A DNA stretch of 64,000 bases, from positions 3,180,863-3,244,862 of the forward strand of contig JAYKAV010003066.1 of assembly GCA_035582835.1 (NCBI GenBank), given 5' to 3'. Position numbers and translations under genes: made by a program. The notes beneath the pieces are model-generated. The model worked only from the letters and a program-made list of their open reading frames with translations. It was not told where the DNA came from and searched no databases. This document shows positions 47,236-59,100 of the stretch, piece after piece (within the stretch, counting starts at the first letter, position 1; the number at the start of each line of letters is the position of its first letter). The DNA comes from Phoebastria nigripes. Taxonomy: Eukaryota; Chordata; Aves; Procellariiformes; Diomedeidae.

Positions 47236-50200
47236 ACGCCATGTTTAACAGTTCAGTAAAGCCATTTTAAAATTATGTTTTTGGAGTACTTTCTTTTTCC
47301 TGAAACCTGAACTTTGACCTGTCTCCTGCTAAGGGGATTGATGTATGACTTAACCAGAAAAAGTGAAAGTCTAAAGTCACTAGTAGCATTTTATTTATAA
47401 AATATGCATTAAGCATACACATGTTCCCAGGTAACTGGAAGAAATCTGATGGCTTGTCTGACCTTTGACAAGAAGTCAGAACAGGTGAACCACTGATCTT
47501 AAGCTCCATGCAGCTAGGTAACAGTACATCTACATTGTAATATAATGGAGGCTCAAGTATTTCTTCTCAAGAGCAAAATCCTGTTTATCTTTCTCATTCA
47601 AACAATCAACATACCTGCTCAGTTAAAAAAAATCAGCAATATTGGTTCTGCATTGCAACTGTTAAAACCTACGTGAAAAAGAATTAGGGTTAACAGTATG
47701 ATTAGAATCTTACTTGATCAGTTTTATCAGGCATCGCTGTGAAACATTAACATGTGCTTTTGTTCTAAATACATTGCTACTTACTTTATTGTAATAAATA
47801 TCAAATGAAATTATGACTGTTATCTTACACCAAAGCATACTGACACATGGTATATGCCCTGAGGAGCTTGCATGTGAGACAGGAAAATGGGTAAGAAAGG
47901 AATAGCAAAGATTGAGAAAATGGCTAGTCAGGGAAAGAACAAGGAATAAAACCTTGTCTATCTGCCCGAAGTGATGACTGCTAATCAGTATTGCTTGTTG
48001 ATTCTTTGATTTTGAGAAAATTATTTATTACCTGTGCAATATATTACAGACTGAGACACATACAGTAAGGTACAGTCATATATGTATAAACATATATCTT
48101 CTTTGCCTGTTATGGGTTTTTCCCCTGCAACTTCCCTGTTGTAAGCAGAAAAGCAAATACACGGTTCTCACATCCAGAGACATAAAAGAAACAAAACCCA
48201 CAGTCAATAGTAGCTAGAAAATCAGTTCATAATTTTCAACCTACTGAACAGAACAATAAAACACTGTACCAGATCTTTCTCCTTCACATACATGACATAT
48301 ATTACACATGATGCTTTACACTGCATGGTATCCTCCCAGCAGGGCAAGTACAAAAATGGATTTATGAATAGTATCATAAATCCCTTATCAATTGTGATCA
48401 TATGTGTATTGTATAAGAATTTGCTTTGCACTGTTACCGAGGGTAAAATAAATCATTGATAAAACAGGTAATTGCTCAATAATGGTCTGGTCATAGCCAA
48501 AAGGTAATTGATCTGCAGGTTTACATTCTTTATTCTTACAAGAATAATTGACCGGAAATGACAAAGGGTGATGCAAGACATTCCTTTCTTGTTAGATAAT
48601 ACAACTGTGGAATAGCCAATTAAACTTAAAGTCTCAAATCAATATTTTGATACACCTTTAAGATAAAACTTTCTTAGGATAGTAACACAAATTAAGGTCA
48701 ACATTAACAGGCATATTTACACTTAGTGAGTCAGTTCTGTGAATACTGAAGTATAATTAATGAGATACGTAACATTGCCAGAATATCAGGTTGATGTCAC
48801 TTACAAATGTTGCTTTCATTTTCACNTTTGCCTTAATAGTTCACTTTAATATAAATGAGATTAAAACTAACAAAATCTTGAAATTTAATGATACACTTAA
48901 TTTGATGGGATATCCTATTGCAACTCCCATTTTGCTATTANGTAATGACAAAGCAGTTAAAAAAATGAAAACCTCCCAGAAACCGTATACTTTTCAATTT
49001 TTCCAATTTAATGAACTCTGTTATTTGCAATTCAAAAAGTAGTACATGAAAGCAAAGCTCTGTGAAAAATTAGCCTCACTTAAAATTCTAAACAATGGTT
49101 AGAAAGAAGATATAGAATAAGTTTTGCCCAAGAAGGGGAGGAAAGAGTGGTTTTCCAAAATTTCTGCTAAATTCCATATGTTAAACATAAATTGGGTTAA
49201 AATCACTGTATTGAATATATTATGAAGATATAGAAATTTATTCAGAGATAAGCTCTGAAAATCTAGAATAGTGACCAAAAAAAAAGATTACCTATTTGGG
49301 ACAGCTCTACGATGTTTTCTGTGGAGACCCCCCCCAAGCACAGGATCACTGAGTGGTGGTAGTAATCTCCTCCTGAAAGAACTGAACAGAGCTATTTTTC
49401 AGGCTGGCATTTGTAAAGTCCTTGGTCAGAGCTCAGTCCTCTCAAGAGTGAAGACTGTATTTTGTGGTCTGAAATGAAGGAAAAGCTTTTAAATGGGGAG
49501 GAAATGGAAAATCTTTTAAAGGGACTGGCAAAAATCAATTAGGTTACTTCACATCTCTCATGACTAGCACAAAATTCACAACATCCTCCCCCACCGTGAC
49601 TATGCCTTGATAAGGACAGTTCTAGGAATCTGGAAAAAGTGGGCTTTATAATAATACATCCTTAACAAAAAAGAGGGAAGACTAAGAAGCTGAAAATGGC
49701 ATGAACTAGGCTTCTTTACTTGTTGAAAGTATGTATGCATTATAATTTCTGCTATTAAGAAATTTTGCACTGTATCTCAAGTTACTTATTATAACTTAGA
49801 AGTCTGAAAATAACAATAGAAGTCTTTTCCCACATTTCCTCCATTTACAAAGCAATGAACTAGTTTCCACTCATATTTTGTATGGTATCATTAAATATAA
49901 GCCAGATTTGGCCAGATTTCTATCCAAATGGTTTCAATTGGTGTTTCAAATTAACGTAACCATGGGGTTTACATCTTTATTGGTGTACTAATATTTCTAG
50001 TGACAGGACAGGGCTATCCCACATTCCATATGTAAGCAAAACTCCCAGTGAAGCTATGAAAGGTTTTTTTTTATAATAGCAGTAGGAAGGAACCAGCTGC
50101 CAGACCAAACCCAGGACTAAATCCACATATTGTATCTGTTACTTAACTGCAGTAGCACTGGAGGAGAAAATGAGGAAACTTTACACTCTGTGCAAGTGTT

Positions 50201-51174
50201 ACATGAAACTTTAAAAACTTTCTACATGTTTTTCAAGACTGACACAACAGGAAATTCAAATTCTACCTAATTCTATGTCATTTCATAATAAAACCATATC
50301 TTTTCTAGAAGCAATCATTGTAGTGTTTACAGTGAAACAGCACCAAGTGTAAGTGTGCAGATGCTGATGCTGGAAGAGACCCAAAGCTGAATGATACCAA
50401 TGAGTCCTACAGGGCATTCCCGTTACACTTCAAGTAAACCTAAATTGATTGATACTATTAGACTCTTTTCCAGCTGTTTGCATGCAGGAAAACGTTTGCT
50501 TAGAAAATTTCACTAAGCAATATTATTAATGATTTCGCAAGTTATACGGAATTGCTCCTACCCTATAGACAGTATATCACATCCATTAAAATACTACTGA
50601 AATCACATCAAAGTGAAAATTTTAAGGAGATTCTCCGGTAGGTCAAATAGGAAGTATCTCCTTTTACTTTTATAGAAGGAAATTAATTTTACACTCTTTT
50701 ATATGTACAAAATCTCAGTCACTTGCATTAATTTAAAAGCACAATATGGTTGGTGGCCACGTTTTAGTTACAGTTTTTCACTTTCCAGATGTTAGGCATG
50801 AATAAACTCTCACATGGGCACATACATTCTTTCACAGAATGAAAAAAATTTTCTAAAATCTTTGCAGTTTTCACCTTCATGCTGATTTTCCGTATATAAC
50901 TATCAGGAAGGCAACAATATAATGAAGCAGACCAGAGTACTGTAACTTGGAACAGGGGCTAAGAAAACAAACATGTGGAAGAGAAAACATTTTAACAGTG
51001 TGAATCTGATTCAATTCAGAGAAAGAAAGGGTCATTCTAAAATAAAACAACTGTATTGGAGTGCAGAGACCTATATAACAGGTTCAAAATCAGAATTAGG
51101 AAAAAAATCATATCTCAGGCCTTAAGGAATTTTATCTGTAAGTGAAAGAAAGTGCAAATGCCCTTTCTATTCAG

Positions 51175-51320
51175 GAGAAAGGGTCCCTGCTGCTCAGCCA
51201 AATATTTTGCCCAATTTTTTGTGCCTTAAACATTCATTTCCCAGTGCATCCAGCAGAGTCAATTTTACCTTTGAAACTACATGCAGAAGTACTTTTGGTA
51301 CAACATGCTTTATGTGACTG
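51175..51320 (+). other. weak candidate exon, 146 nt
   Basis: Flanked by a very good acceptor-like tract (GCCCTTTCTATTCAG) and a TG|GTAAGA donor. The frame entered in phase 0 is open for 48 codons (begins EKGSLLLSQIFC, ends VLLVQHALCD) and leaves in phase 2. No domain is recognised. It may be chance. Confidence 0.15.
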
Positions 51321-52070
51321 GTAAGATCTGCATATTTAAAAAAATAGAAAGTATGTTCAGTTGTAAAATCAGCTGTTATACATCCTTTGCACTATATGCA
51401 GGCACAGGCACACAAATGCCTCAAGTTGAAAAGAACAAATAAGACCTGTTTGGCAAAGATCAGCATGAGGATAAGTAATGATATTAAATGTACTTTCTTA
51501 TTAAATACTTACATACAGAAACTTGCATTAAAACATAGAGAGATCAGCTACAGCTGGGAAAACACAGGATATTTTGGAACCTTTGCCATGTTTTTAATCA
51601 CTCCATGCACAAAGATTTGTTTAAAGTGTACAGAAAGATTTCTATAATTTTTTCAAGATTTAAGAAATCTTTTAAAGATTTAAGAAATTCAAATCTCATA
51701 CATTCTAAATATAACATTTGCAGTTCCAGTGCCATCACCTGAGGTCATTTACTAAGTACACCTGGTATCTTGAGTATACGCTTGTCTTCCATAGGCCAAA
51801 GGAGTTAAAAAAAACAAGCTTAAGGTCAGAACATACACTACAGTTCATTTCATTTTTCACTAGTCCAGTAGAACAATTCAGCTGAGCAGTACAAGTTAGA
51901 CTCTTTCAGTATAAGACATCCTACTTTCACCAATCAATCACACCTCCCGTTAGAATTATGCAGAAATGTCACATCCAAAGGCAAATGAGCTCAGATTAGA
52001 ATTTCCTTCTGGTTTTGGAAGTCTGGAGAAGTGTATGAAGTCTTTCCTTCAGAGCAGTTTTCCAACTTAC

Positions 52071-52191
52071 CTCTGGTTTGTCAGGGATCCATCTCACATG
52101 GACTCCAGCATCGAATTGCATTGCTATGACAAAATTCTCCACTTTGATCCAGACCCCCATTTGACCCAAGAATACAGACAATAAGTTATCA
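52071..52191 (-). other. weak candidate exon, 121 nt, minus strand
   Basis: On the minus strand the segment ends with CCAGAG|GTAAGT, a near-ideal donor, and begins after TGTGTTACTCAG. The open frame gives an alternating hydrophobic, beta-strand-like peptide (GVWIKVENFVIAMQF, then GVHVRWIPDKPE) with protein-like composition. I do not recognise the family. Its entry phase fits the end of the candidate at 54262-54412. Chance remains the leading alternative. Confidence 0.22.
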
Positions 52192-52325
52192 CTGAGTAAC
52201 ACAGGTTACATTCAAAGCACTGGTCTGTTAGTGTGACAGGGTAGATCCTTCTGTAATATTTAGGATTATCTTGTAGCTAACAAAGTTCTGGAACTTGTTC
52301 TAAAATGTTCAATACCGTCACCTAG

Positions 52326-52610
52326 ACACTGTGTCCAGTTTTGGACTCCTCAGTACAGAAAAAACATCCATAAACGTGAGCTCAGCAGAGGGCCAATGAG
52401 GTGGTCAGGGCTGGAGCATCCACCCTGTGAGGAGAGGCTGGAGGACCAGGGCTGGTTCAGCCTGGAGAAAGGGCAGCTCCAGGGGCACCCAACAGCAGCC
52501 CCAGTGCCTATGATGAGCTGGCAGGGAGCTGGAGCTGGGCTTTTCTCAGCGGATCACAGTGGGAGGGTGAGGGACATGAGAGGCTGGGACTGGCCATAAG
52601 GAAACCTTTT
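52326..52610 (+). mobile_element. old CR1 LINE fragment, sense
   Basis: It contains GTGTCCAGTTTTGGACTCCTC, CAGAGGGCCAATGAGGTGGTCA, GGAGAGGCTGGAGGACC and TTCAGCCTGGAGAA in the order found in the CR1 ORF2 C-terminal region (compare 35267-35410 in the intact copy). GC content is higher than in the flanks. The fragment is diverged, with indels, and lacks the CR1 3' tail. Confidence 0.8.
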
Positions 52611-52922
52611 CCTTAGATTAAATTAATAATAAAAACTGTCTGAAATATTAGTCTGTACTAATCTTTCTTTAGAAAGATTTTTGTGAATTCTTTTTTATGA
52701 ACCGTGAAAATAATTTTCAAAAAACCCTCTAGATGCAGTCTTATGAAAGATCATTGACCATCAGACACTACAAATGTAAATATGCACATGCAAATTTTAT
52801 CACAAAGTAAAGCAAAGCTTTTCTATGTTGCAGTCTAGGGTATATGTGATGACAGAATCACTACTTGTTAGATAATTGAAAGTATCAGAACAACAGTAAA
52901 ATATAATAAAAATAGTATGAAC

Positions 52923-52999
52923 AATAGAATAGAATGGAGTAGAATAGAATAAGAATAGAATAGAATAGAATAGAACAGAACAGAACAGAACAGAATAGA
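52923..52999. repeat. (GAATA)n / (GAACA)n microsatellite
   Basis: Pentamers AGAAT and AGAAC in tandem. They directly abut an antisense CR1 3' end, so the array probably grew from the CR1 ATTCT-rich tail. Confidence 0.9.
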
Positions 53000-53090
53000 C
53001 TATTTCAGTCGGAAGAGACCTACAACGATCATCTAGTCCAACTGCCTGGCCAATTCAGGGCTGACCAAGTTAAAGCATGTTATGAAAAAA
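53000..53090 (-). mobile_element. CR1 LINE 3'-end fragment, antisense
   Basis: The plus strand reads TATTTCAGTCGGAAGAGACC, then TACAACGATCATCTAGTCCAAC, the reverse complement of a CR1 3' untranslated end. The 5' part is missing after about 90 bp. It comes from a different CR1 subfamily than the copies at 35.7 and 63.8 kb, judged by the distinct phrase CTGCCTGGCCAATTCAGGG. Confidence 0.75.
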
Positions 53091-54261
53091 AACAACCAGT
53101 AGGCTAAATTAAGGACAAAATTTAAGATTAATATCAAGAAAATCCTGTGAGAGAAAGATCTCTTGGGCTGAACTGGGACATAGTATACCTCCACGGAGAT
53201 CGTTAGGAAATTGCTCCTAACTCCAGTACAGGCAAGACTAGACTCATGTCTCTGGACAAGGGACAGCAGGGATCCTACTTCTTAAGACTTTTAAACCTGA
53301 TAGGTATGATACACCGGTAAAGTGGCACTAGAAAAAAATGTTCATTGGCAAAGATATTTACCTAAATGGCTGATGATATTTTTAGTTTTCCATCTGTACC
53401 ACACACATCAGGGAATCTGAAACTAGAAAAATAACTCCCATGGCAACTTGTGTTTGGGAGGTAAGCAACAAACTGACCTGTTATGGAACCTTTTAAAGAA
53501 AGTTAATGGAAAATTAAGGTGGAAAACAGAATGGTGGATATTTTTCATGGAATCCATTGGTATAAAAAATGCAAAATAACTTCACAGTTTTGTCCTGCAA
53601 ATCTGATAGAGCTTGCTACTTTCTGGAAAGAGATGACTGCAAGATTAATAAAAACTCTGATGTCTGTAACTTAAATTATTAGTCTCTGCCCTGACAACTA
53701 TAAGCTTTTGGCTCCTCTACTAAATCGTGTTATGACTGATTCTAACAGCTTGTGCACATACCACAGAAATCTCTCATAATAAAAGATACTGTATTCACTG
53801 CATGTGTCTGCTGTAGATCCAATCACAAGCCCATTTACAAATGTCTTCTCTGAGCAGCTGTAAAATTAGGTCAGGAGAGCACTTATGACTGGCTATCTCA
53901 GTCATGTAGAACTTCAGNTGCTTCTCCCCGCAATCAGATTTACTTGACTTCCTCACATAGATGCAGCATTTGATAAATAAGAGGTTTGGTGTTAACATGG
54001 CTTAAAACAGCCAGCCATAATTAACGTCAGCTTGTCATTAAAACCACAGTTACTGATTACTCTTAAAGGTAATGCTTTTAATACACTTAATCAAGTTTAG
54101 GCCCATTAAAAAGCTGTCAGAATTTTCCCTCACTTCTTCAGTGCAGCAGTGGACAGTGCTAACTGACAAGATCTTTTCCTTTCCATACCATTGAAGTAGT
54201 GAGAAAAAGATCTCTGGGTTTGATGACTGTGGCTGAAACAATCAGAATGATAAATACTCAC

Positions 54262-54412
54262 ATTATCTGACCATGTTTACAAATGACTGCAATGGTCCTT
54301 TTTAGCACTGAGAGGCCACCATGTGTTCCAGTCACTGTGAATCTGTCTCCCTGATTAGTCAGTGCTCTCTGTAATAGCCCTGATAGCACTGAACATATGT
54401 CATGGGAAAACG
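54262..54412 (-). other. weak candidate exon, 151 nt, minus strand
   Basis: The minus-strand acceptor-like CTTAGCTTTTTGCTTGACAG leads into an open frame (contains GDRFTVTGTHGGLSVLKRT) that ends at AT|GTGAGT, a good donor. The exit phase is compatible with the candidate at 52191-52071, about 2.1 kb downstream on the same strand. No recognised family. Low confidence without transcript data. Confidence 0.2.
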
Positions 54413-56135
54413 CTGTCAAGCAAAAAGCTAAGCTAATCTCATTTATCTCTGTCACCTTTAATACATATACTTACTTTTTCAGCTTTTTTTGTAGGATAGT
54501 AGTAGATTTGAATCATGATACTTCTTCATGCATTTTCATACCTGAATAAAATAATCCTTTGAATTTAAAATAGCATTAATAGAATCATTAGGAAATGACC
54601 GGTCTTGTTGCTCGATTTAAATTCAAGGCATAGACTAGCACAGATAATCATTAGCTATACCTAATTAAACAAGGCACATGTAACTGAGACACTGAGCAAG
54701 AAAGCGAAATGTAGCTTGCCACACATACCAAAATCATCGTGTATGTATGTATCCAAGCACAATCAGAGACTCTGTCGAAATTTACTATATCATGTCAGAA
54801 GAAATTCAATGCTTGCATGTGAACACTAGGTTTTATTCCTCTTTTAGTTGCAAATCTCAAAGAACCTTTAATGATGTAGTTATTGCTTACACATCTATAA
54901 CGTAAAGATCACATGCAGAAGTAGCTAGAATGGAAACTTATAAAAGAATGCTATGTCACAGTTTTTATTCNTTTTGCACAGCTGTAGAATCCCAGATATA
55001 ACGTATATTTTATATAGAGAAATGACCTTTTTTAAAGGCAAATAATGTTTTTTACACAGACAAGGTTTTTCAGCAATGTCTCTGCTATCTTCATAAATAA
55101 TGTCACATCACCTGATTTTATTACAAGAAAAAAGGACAATTATACAGTAATGCATTAGATACACAAGTTCGTTCATGTATAACAGCCGCTGCCATGTTAT
55201 ACTGAATCATCCAGTAGGGTCAACATTCTTCTAAATTAATTACAACCATTTAGCAATAACAATAAGTGTAGTAGCTACAATGTACTTTGCTCTGTCTGTG
55301 CTGCCTGCATGGAAGTGTTGCTGTTTCAGACGGCTGTTATGCAATTCACTTCTGAACACATGGCTTACACTTTACTACCCTCTTATTATTCAAGTCATGC
55401 TTATAATTCATGAGAGACTGAGCTAAGACCAACAGACCCATACTCAACACTGATTTTATAATGTAGCTCAAGCCAAATGTCAATAATGAGTGTATGAGGA
55501 AAAAATCTAACATCCTCTATTCCTCTAGAGCTGCTAAATTCTATATGCAACTAAATGTACAGCAGATGTTAAATGTGATTAGAGCGCTTGCTCACTGCTC
55601 ATGTTTGTCAGTAATGAGAACCTTATGAAAAGTTAAGATACAAAACAAGTACAGGGAATTACTCATCTGTAAACCTCTCTCCCCTCCCCCTAACACCAGA
55701 AGGATCACATTTGATAGAGTTCCTGCCTTGTTTCACACTGAAAGTATGAGGGGCTTGAGTAGGAACCTATCACTTACGTTTTGCAAAATTATTACTAAAA
55801 TAACGAAAACAGGCTTCTTGAACAAGTAAAACTGAAATTGAAAAGTCAGGCTGCTAGCTGGCCTAAGATTTTGCAAAAAACATTCCAAGTATGCTGTCAA
55901 ACAAACAAAAATATACTTAGATCCCCAAATCCTTATTAGAATTTGAGTAAAACTACTCAAACAGAAATACCATCATCACTTATATTTTGATATTGGTAAG
56001 GCCAGAACTCGGCGAAAGCCTTATCATGCAGTCATCACTGGTCAAAGACCTGTCGAAGCTGCCATGCCCTAAGCCTAAGCTGTGCTAGCGTATCCATATG
56101 ACTTTTTGGTGTGAAACTCGCTCACACACATCCAG

Positions 56136-56153
56136 AGTGTAGACGTGCCCTTA
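56136..56153. repeat. GTCTACA-type transposon end motif (tentative)
   Basis: AGTGTAGACGTGCCCTTA, reverse complement TAAGGGCACGTCTACACT, resembles the end motif of an ancient non-autonomous DNA element and the termini of the element at 4440-4778. No partner end was found nearby. Confidence 0.25.
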
Positions 56154-59100
56154 CAATGCATGCTACTTACTGCAGATGACTCTTACATGTAATGGTTAAG
56201 CATAAGTAGTGTTGTTCAGCACTCTCAGAATACCCAGGCACAAATAGTTGAAGAAAATATGGGGAGCTTTATACAAATAATGACTGAGGGAAAACTGAAT
56301 CTCTGTTTACAAAGCCTACTCTGGATTTTGTCCTGAAATATATTCATGCACATTTGTGCTTACGTCTGACAGCTTTCAAAAAAACCCACATTTCTCCAGC
56401 CACCTACCCAATTATACAAAACAAGCTGTACAGTTTTTTTTTCCCTAGATGAAGGTAATTAGTTGGGAATTATGCACAGGCATACTTATGTTGTTCTGGT
56501 TTATCTACTCCACTATGACAAAACCAAAATACTTTCTCTATGCAGACAAAGCCATAAACACCATTTTTAAAAATCTACAGGAGAATCAAGCAGGAAAATT
56601 GGAAATTGTACAACACCATTAAAAGTAGTAGTCCTTAGCCATTTTATATTTTTAGCTATTTTTTTATGTGTAGAGAAACTAAGTAACTGAGGCCCACAAC
56701 AAGAAATCACAAGGACAGCATAAAATTAAATTTAAACAACCTTACACAGTGCAGGCTCAGCCAAAGAGACGTTTTGTACATATTTTTGCAAAAAGACAGA
56801 ATTTGACTGTTACAGTGATTTATTCTTCATTACCAAAAAGTGTCTGTGATGAATGTCATACACAGCGAACAGAATGCTGTTTAAGGCAGGGTCTTCAGCC
56901 TGAATTAATTACTTAGAAAACCATCTTCATAAAGATGTTCTTGTTGCCTATTGGCAACTTTAATGACATATCTCAATCTAATCCCAGATAAATATACTGA
57001 AACACCTCCCAGGCTTTACTGGTGTGTCTAAAATATAATAATTATTTTTTAAAAGTATGTTTTATATATATTTATATATGCATCTCAAAGATTTACTGTA
57101 AGTTTAATGACTAGAGCTAATGAATACTTCTGCTTGCCAAGATCATTTCATAGGTCACCCATACCTAAGAAATCATCCTGACATTATTACATGCATAAAT
57201 CCTCCATTAACCTTTGTGTAGAAAATTAGATTTCTATTTTTAAAAGAAACATACTTAGGATAAAAATGTAATTGTTTTAACTAGCTTATTTTAGAAAAAC
57301 CTGTGAAACAACACAAAGCTATATGTGAAGCTATGTTCTTCTCTATATTATTTTGGAGCTACAAATCATTTTAGACTCCAGCATCAAAATGTCTTGTCAC
57401 TATCACAGGGCTACAGTGATTCCCTGATCATGTACAGATGGGATTAGATTTTTCACAGTTGCCCTACTCAACTTGTACATGTATTAAGTGATCCAAAGAA
57501 GTGACTTACTTACAATAATGTGGGCCAATCTTCAAATCAAAATCTATGATTCTAATCTAAGAAATCCCTACAAATCTCTTAAGTGCTCAGGGATAGTCAA
57601 CTGTTCATGCCAGTTTTCCCTGTGGTGATGTCTAACAATGGATGCCAGTTGGAAATGGAATGTAGATCCATTCATTTGTGATTCCATGATCAAAATACCT
57701 TGTAGAAGCACAATTTTAAGCATAAATCATCAATATTTTTCTGAAAAGTGCATATTATATATGCCCCATTACCCAATTTAATTACACTTAGTTAATTTTA
57801 TATATGAGCATATTTTTCATTGTCTCGTTCTGCCATAAATTGTGCCTTAAGGAAGTATAATAGTGGCTTTAATACCTTTGTACACTGAAACCACTCTTTT
57901 ACTTCATGAATCCAATATCCAATAATCCGCAAATCCCTTTTCCTCACTGAAGGGAGGTGTTCAGTTTTAACACACAGGAGGAAGACAATGCTAATGCCAG
58001 TTTCTGACTGCCCTTGAGATCACAGCTCTCTTAACAAAGATTTATTTTTAAGCAGAATAGGCTTTCTATTAAATTAAAGGTAACTGTCCAGGCTTTTAAT
58101 TACAAATTGTTCAAGCAATTCTTCCAGCATGACATTTCACAAATGTTCATGCAATCTTCAGAAACCTTAGTTACATACTTCATCTCAAATCAGTGACTGT
58201 TTCTTTAATATGAAAAGCAACCTCTCTATTCCTCAGCAACCCTTTTGGCAATTAAACTTTCTAAATAAATAAAAAATGTCTTTTAGTAAATAAGCTTGGT
58301 TTTTACTCTAATATCTTCTGACAGCATTGAAAAGGATGTTTACTGAATGAAGAGTATCTGTGTTTATGGGAAAAGACACTGGGATCTAGTATCTACATGC
58401 AAAGGTCACACAAAGACAGACAGACATTTTCAGCTTGGTGGTGGGGAAGGAGAAAGAGAGAAGATAGGGAATACCTTTGCTTTTCCAAACTAAGTCACAT
58501 TTTCCTTTCTCCTGTCCCCACCCCAATATGTCCCTGTATTTTGACTTCAAAAACACCTCTGGATTTTTACACATCATACTCTTCCTTGGTGAAGGCTGTA
58601 TCAGTCCTGAGCAGTGCTTTTCAGGCTGGAAGGATATTAAACCTTGGTTCATCCAAACAATGAGCTTCCTCGCACTTTCTCTCAGGTCCCAAACCCACAA
58701 GCCACCATCTACAACCCAAGAATAGCTCACAAAGAGAAGGAAAATACTTACTTTCCTTAACACATCTTCTCCTAGTTTTCTTCCATCCTCATTTATCAAG
58801 CATATATGATGACCTTCATTCACCTTCACTTCGTTCCTTCTCACCAGGCATTACATCCAAGTTGTCAACTCATTGCAGTACCAAAAGGAAAGGAAATAAT
58901 TGTTTTTCTGTTAGGCTGGACAGTCGAAGTGGAATGCAAATAAAAGGACAAAAGACAATTCAATACTTGTGATACAGAGTATATGTAGTTTTGACTCAAA
59001 TGGCATGTTTCACACTTAAATGTCAAAAATGATACTCCTGGGGTTTTTCCCTTTCTTTTTTTTACAAAGTTTTAAAAAGTTCCACAGATCTATGAAGATT

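Larger units (their letters stand above)
47236..52325. other. noncoding DNA, no supported gene
   Basis: AT-rich. Open frames are short. Two segments with splice-like borders, one on each strand (51175-51320 plus, 52071-52191 minus), are listed as weak candidates. A 14-bp duplication AAGATTTAAGAAAT lies at about 51.66-51.69 kb. Ns occur at 48826 and 48942. Confidence 0.6.

Noticed and set aside
58386..58844. 152-codon minus-strand open frame
   Set aside because: No domain and no convincing acceptor; the composition looks random. A GTAAGT lies inside it, but the upstream border is weak.
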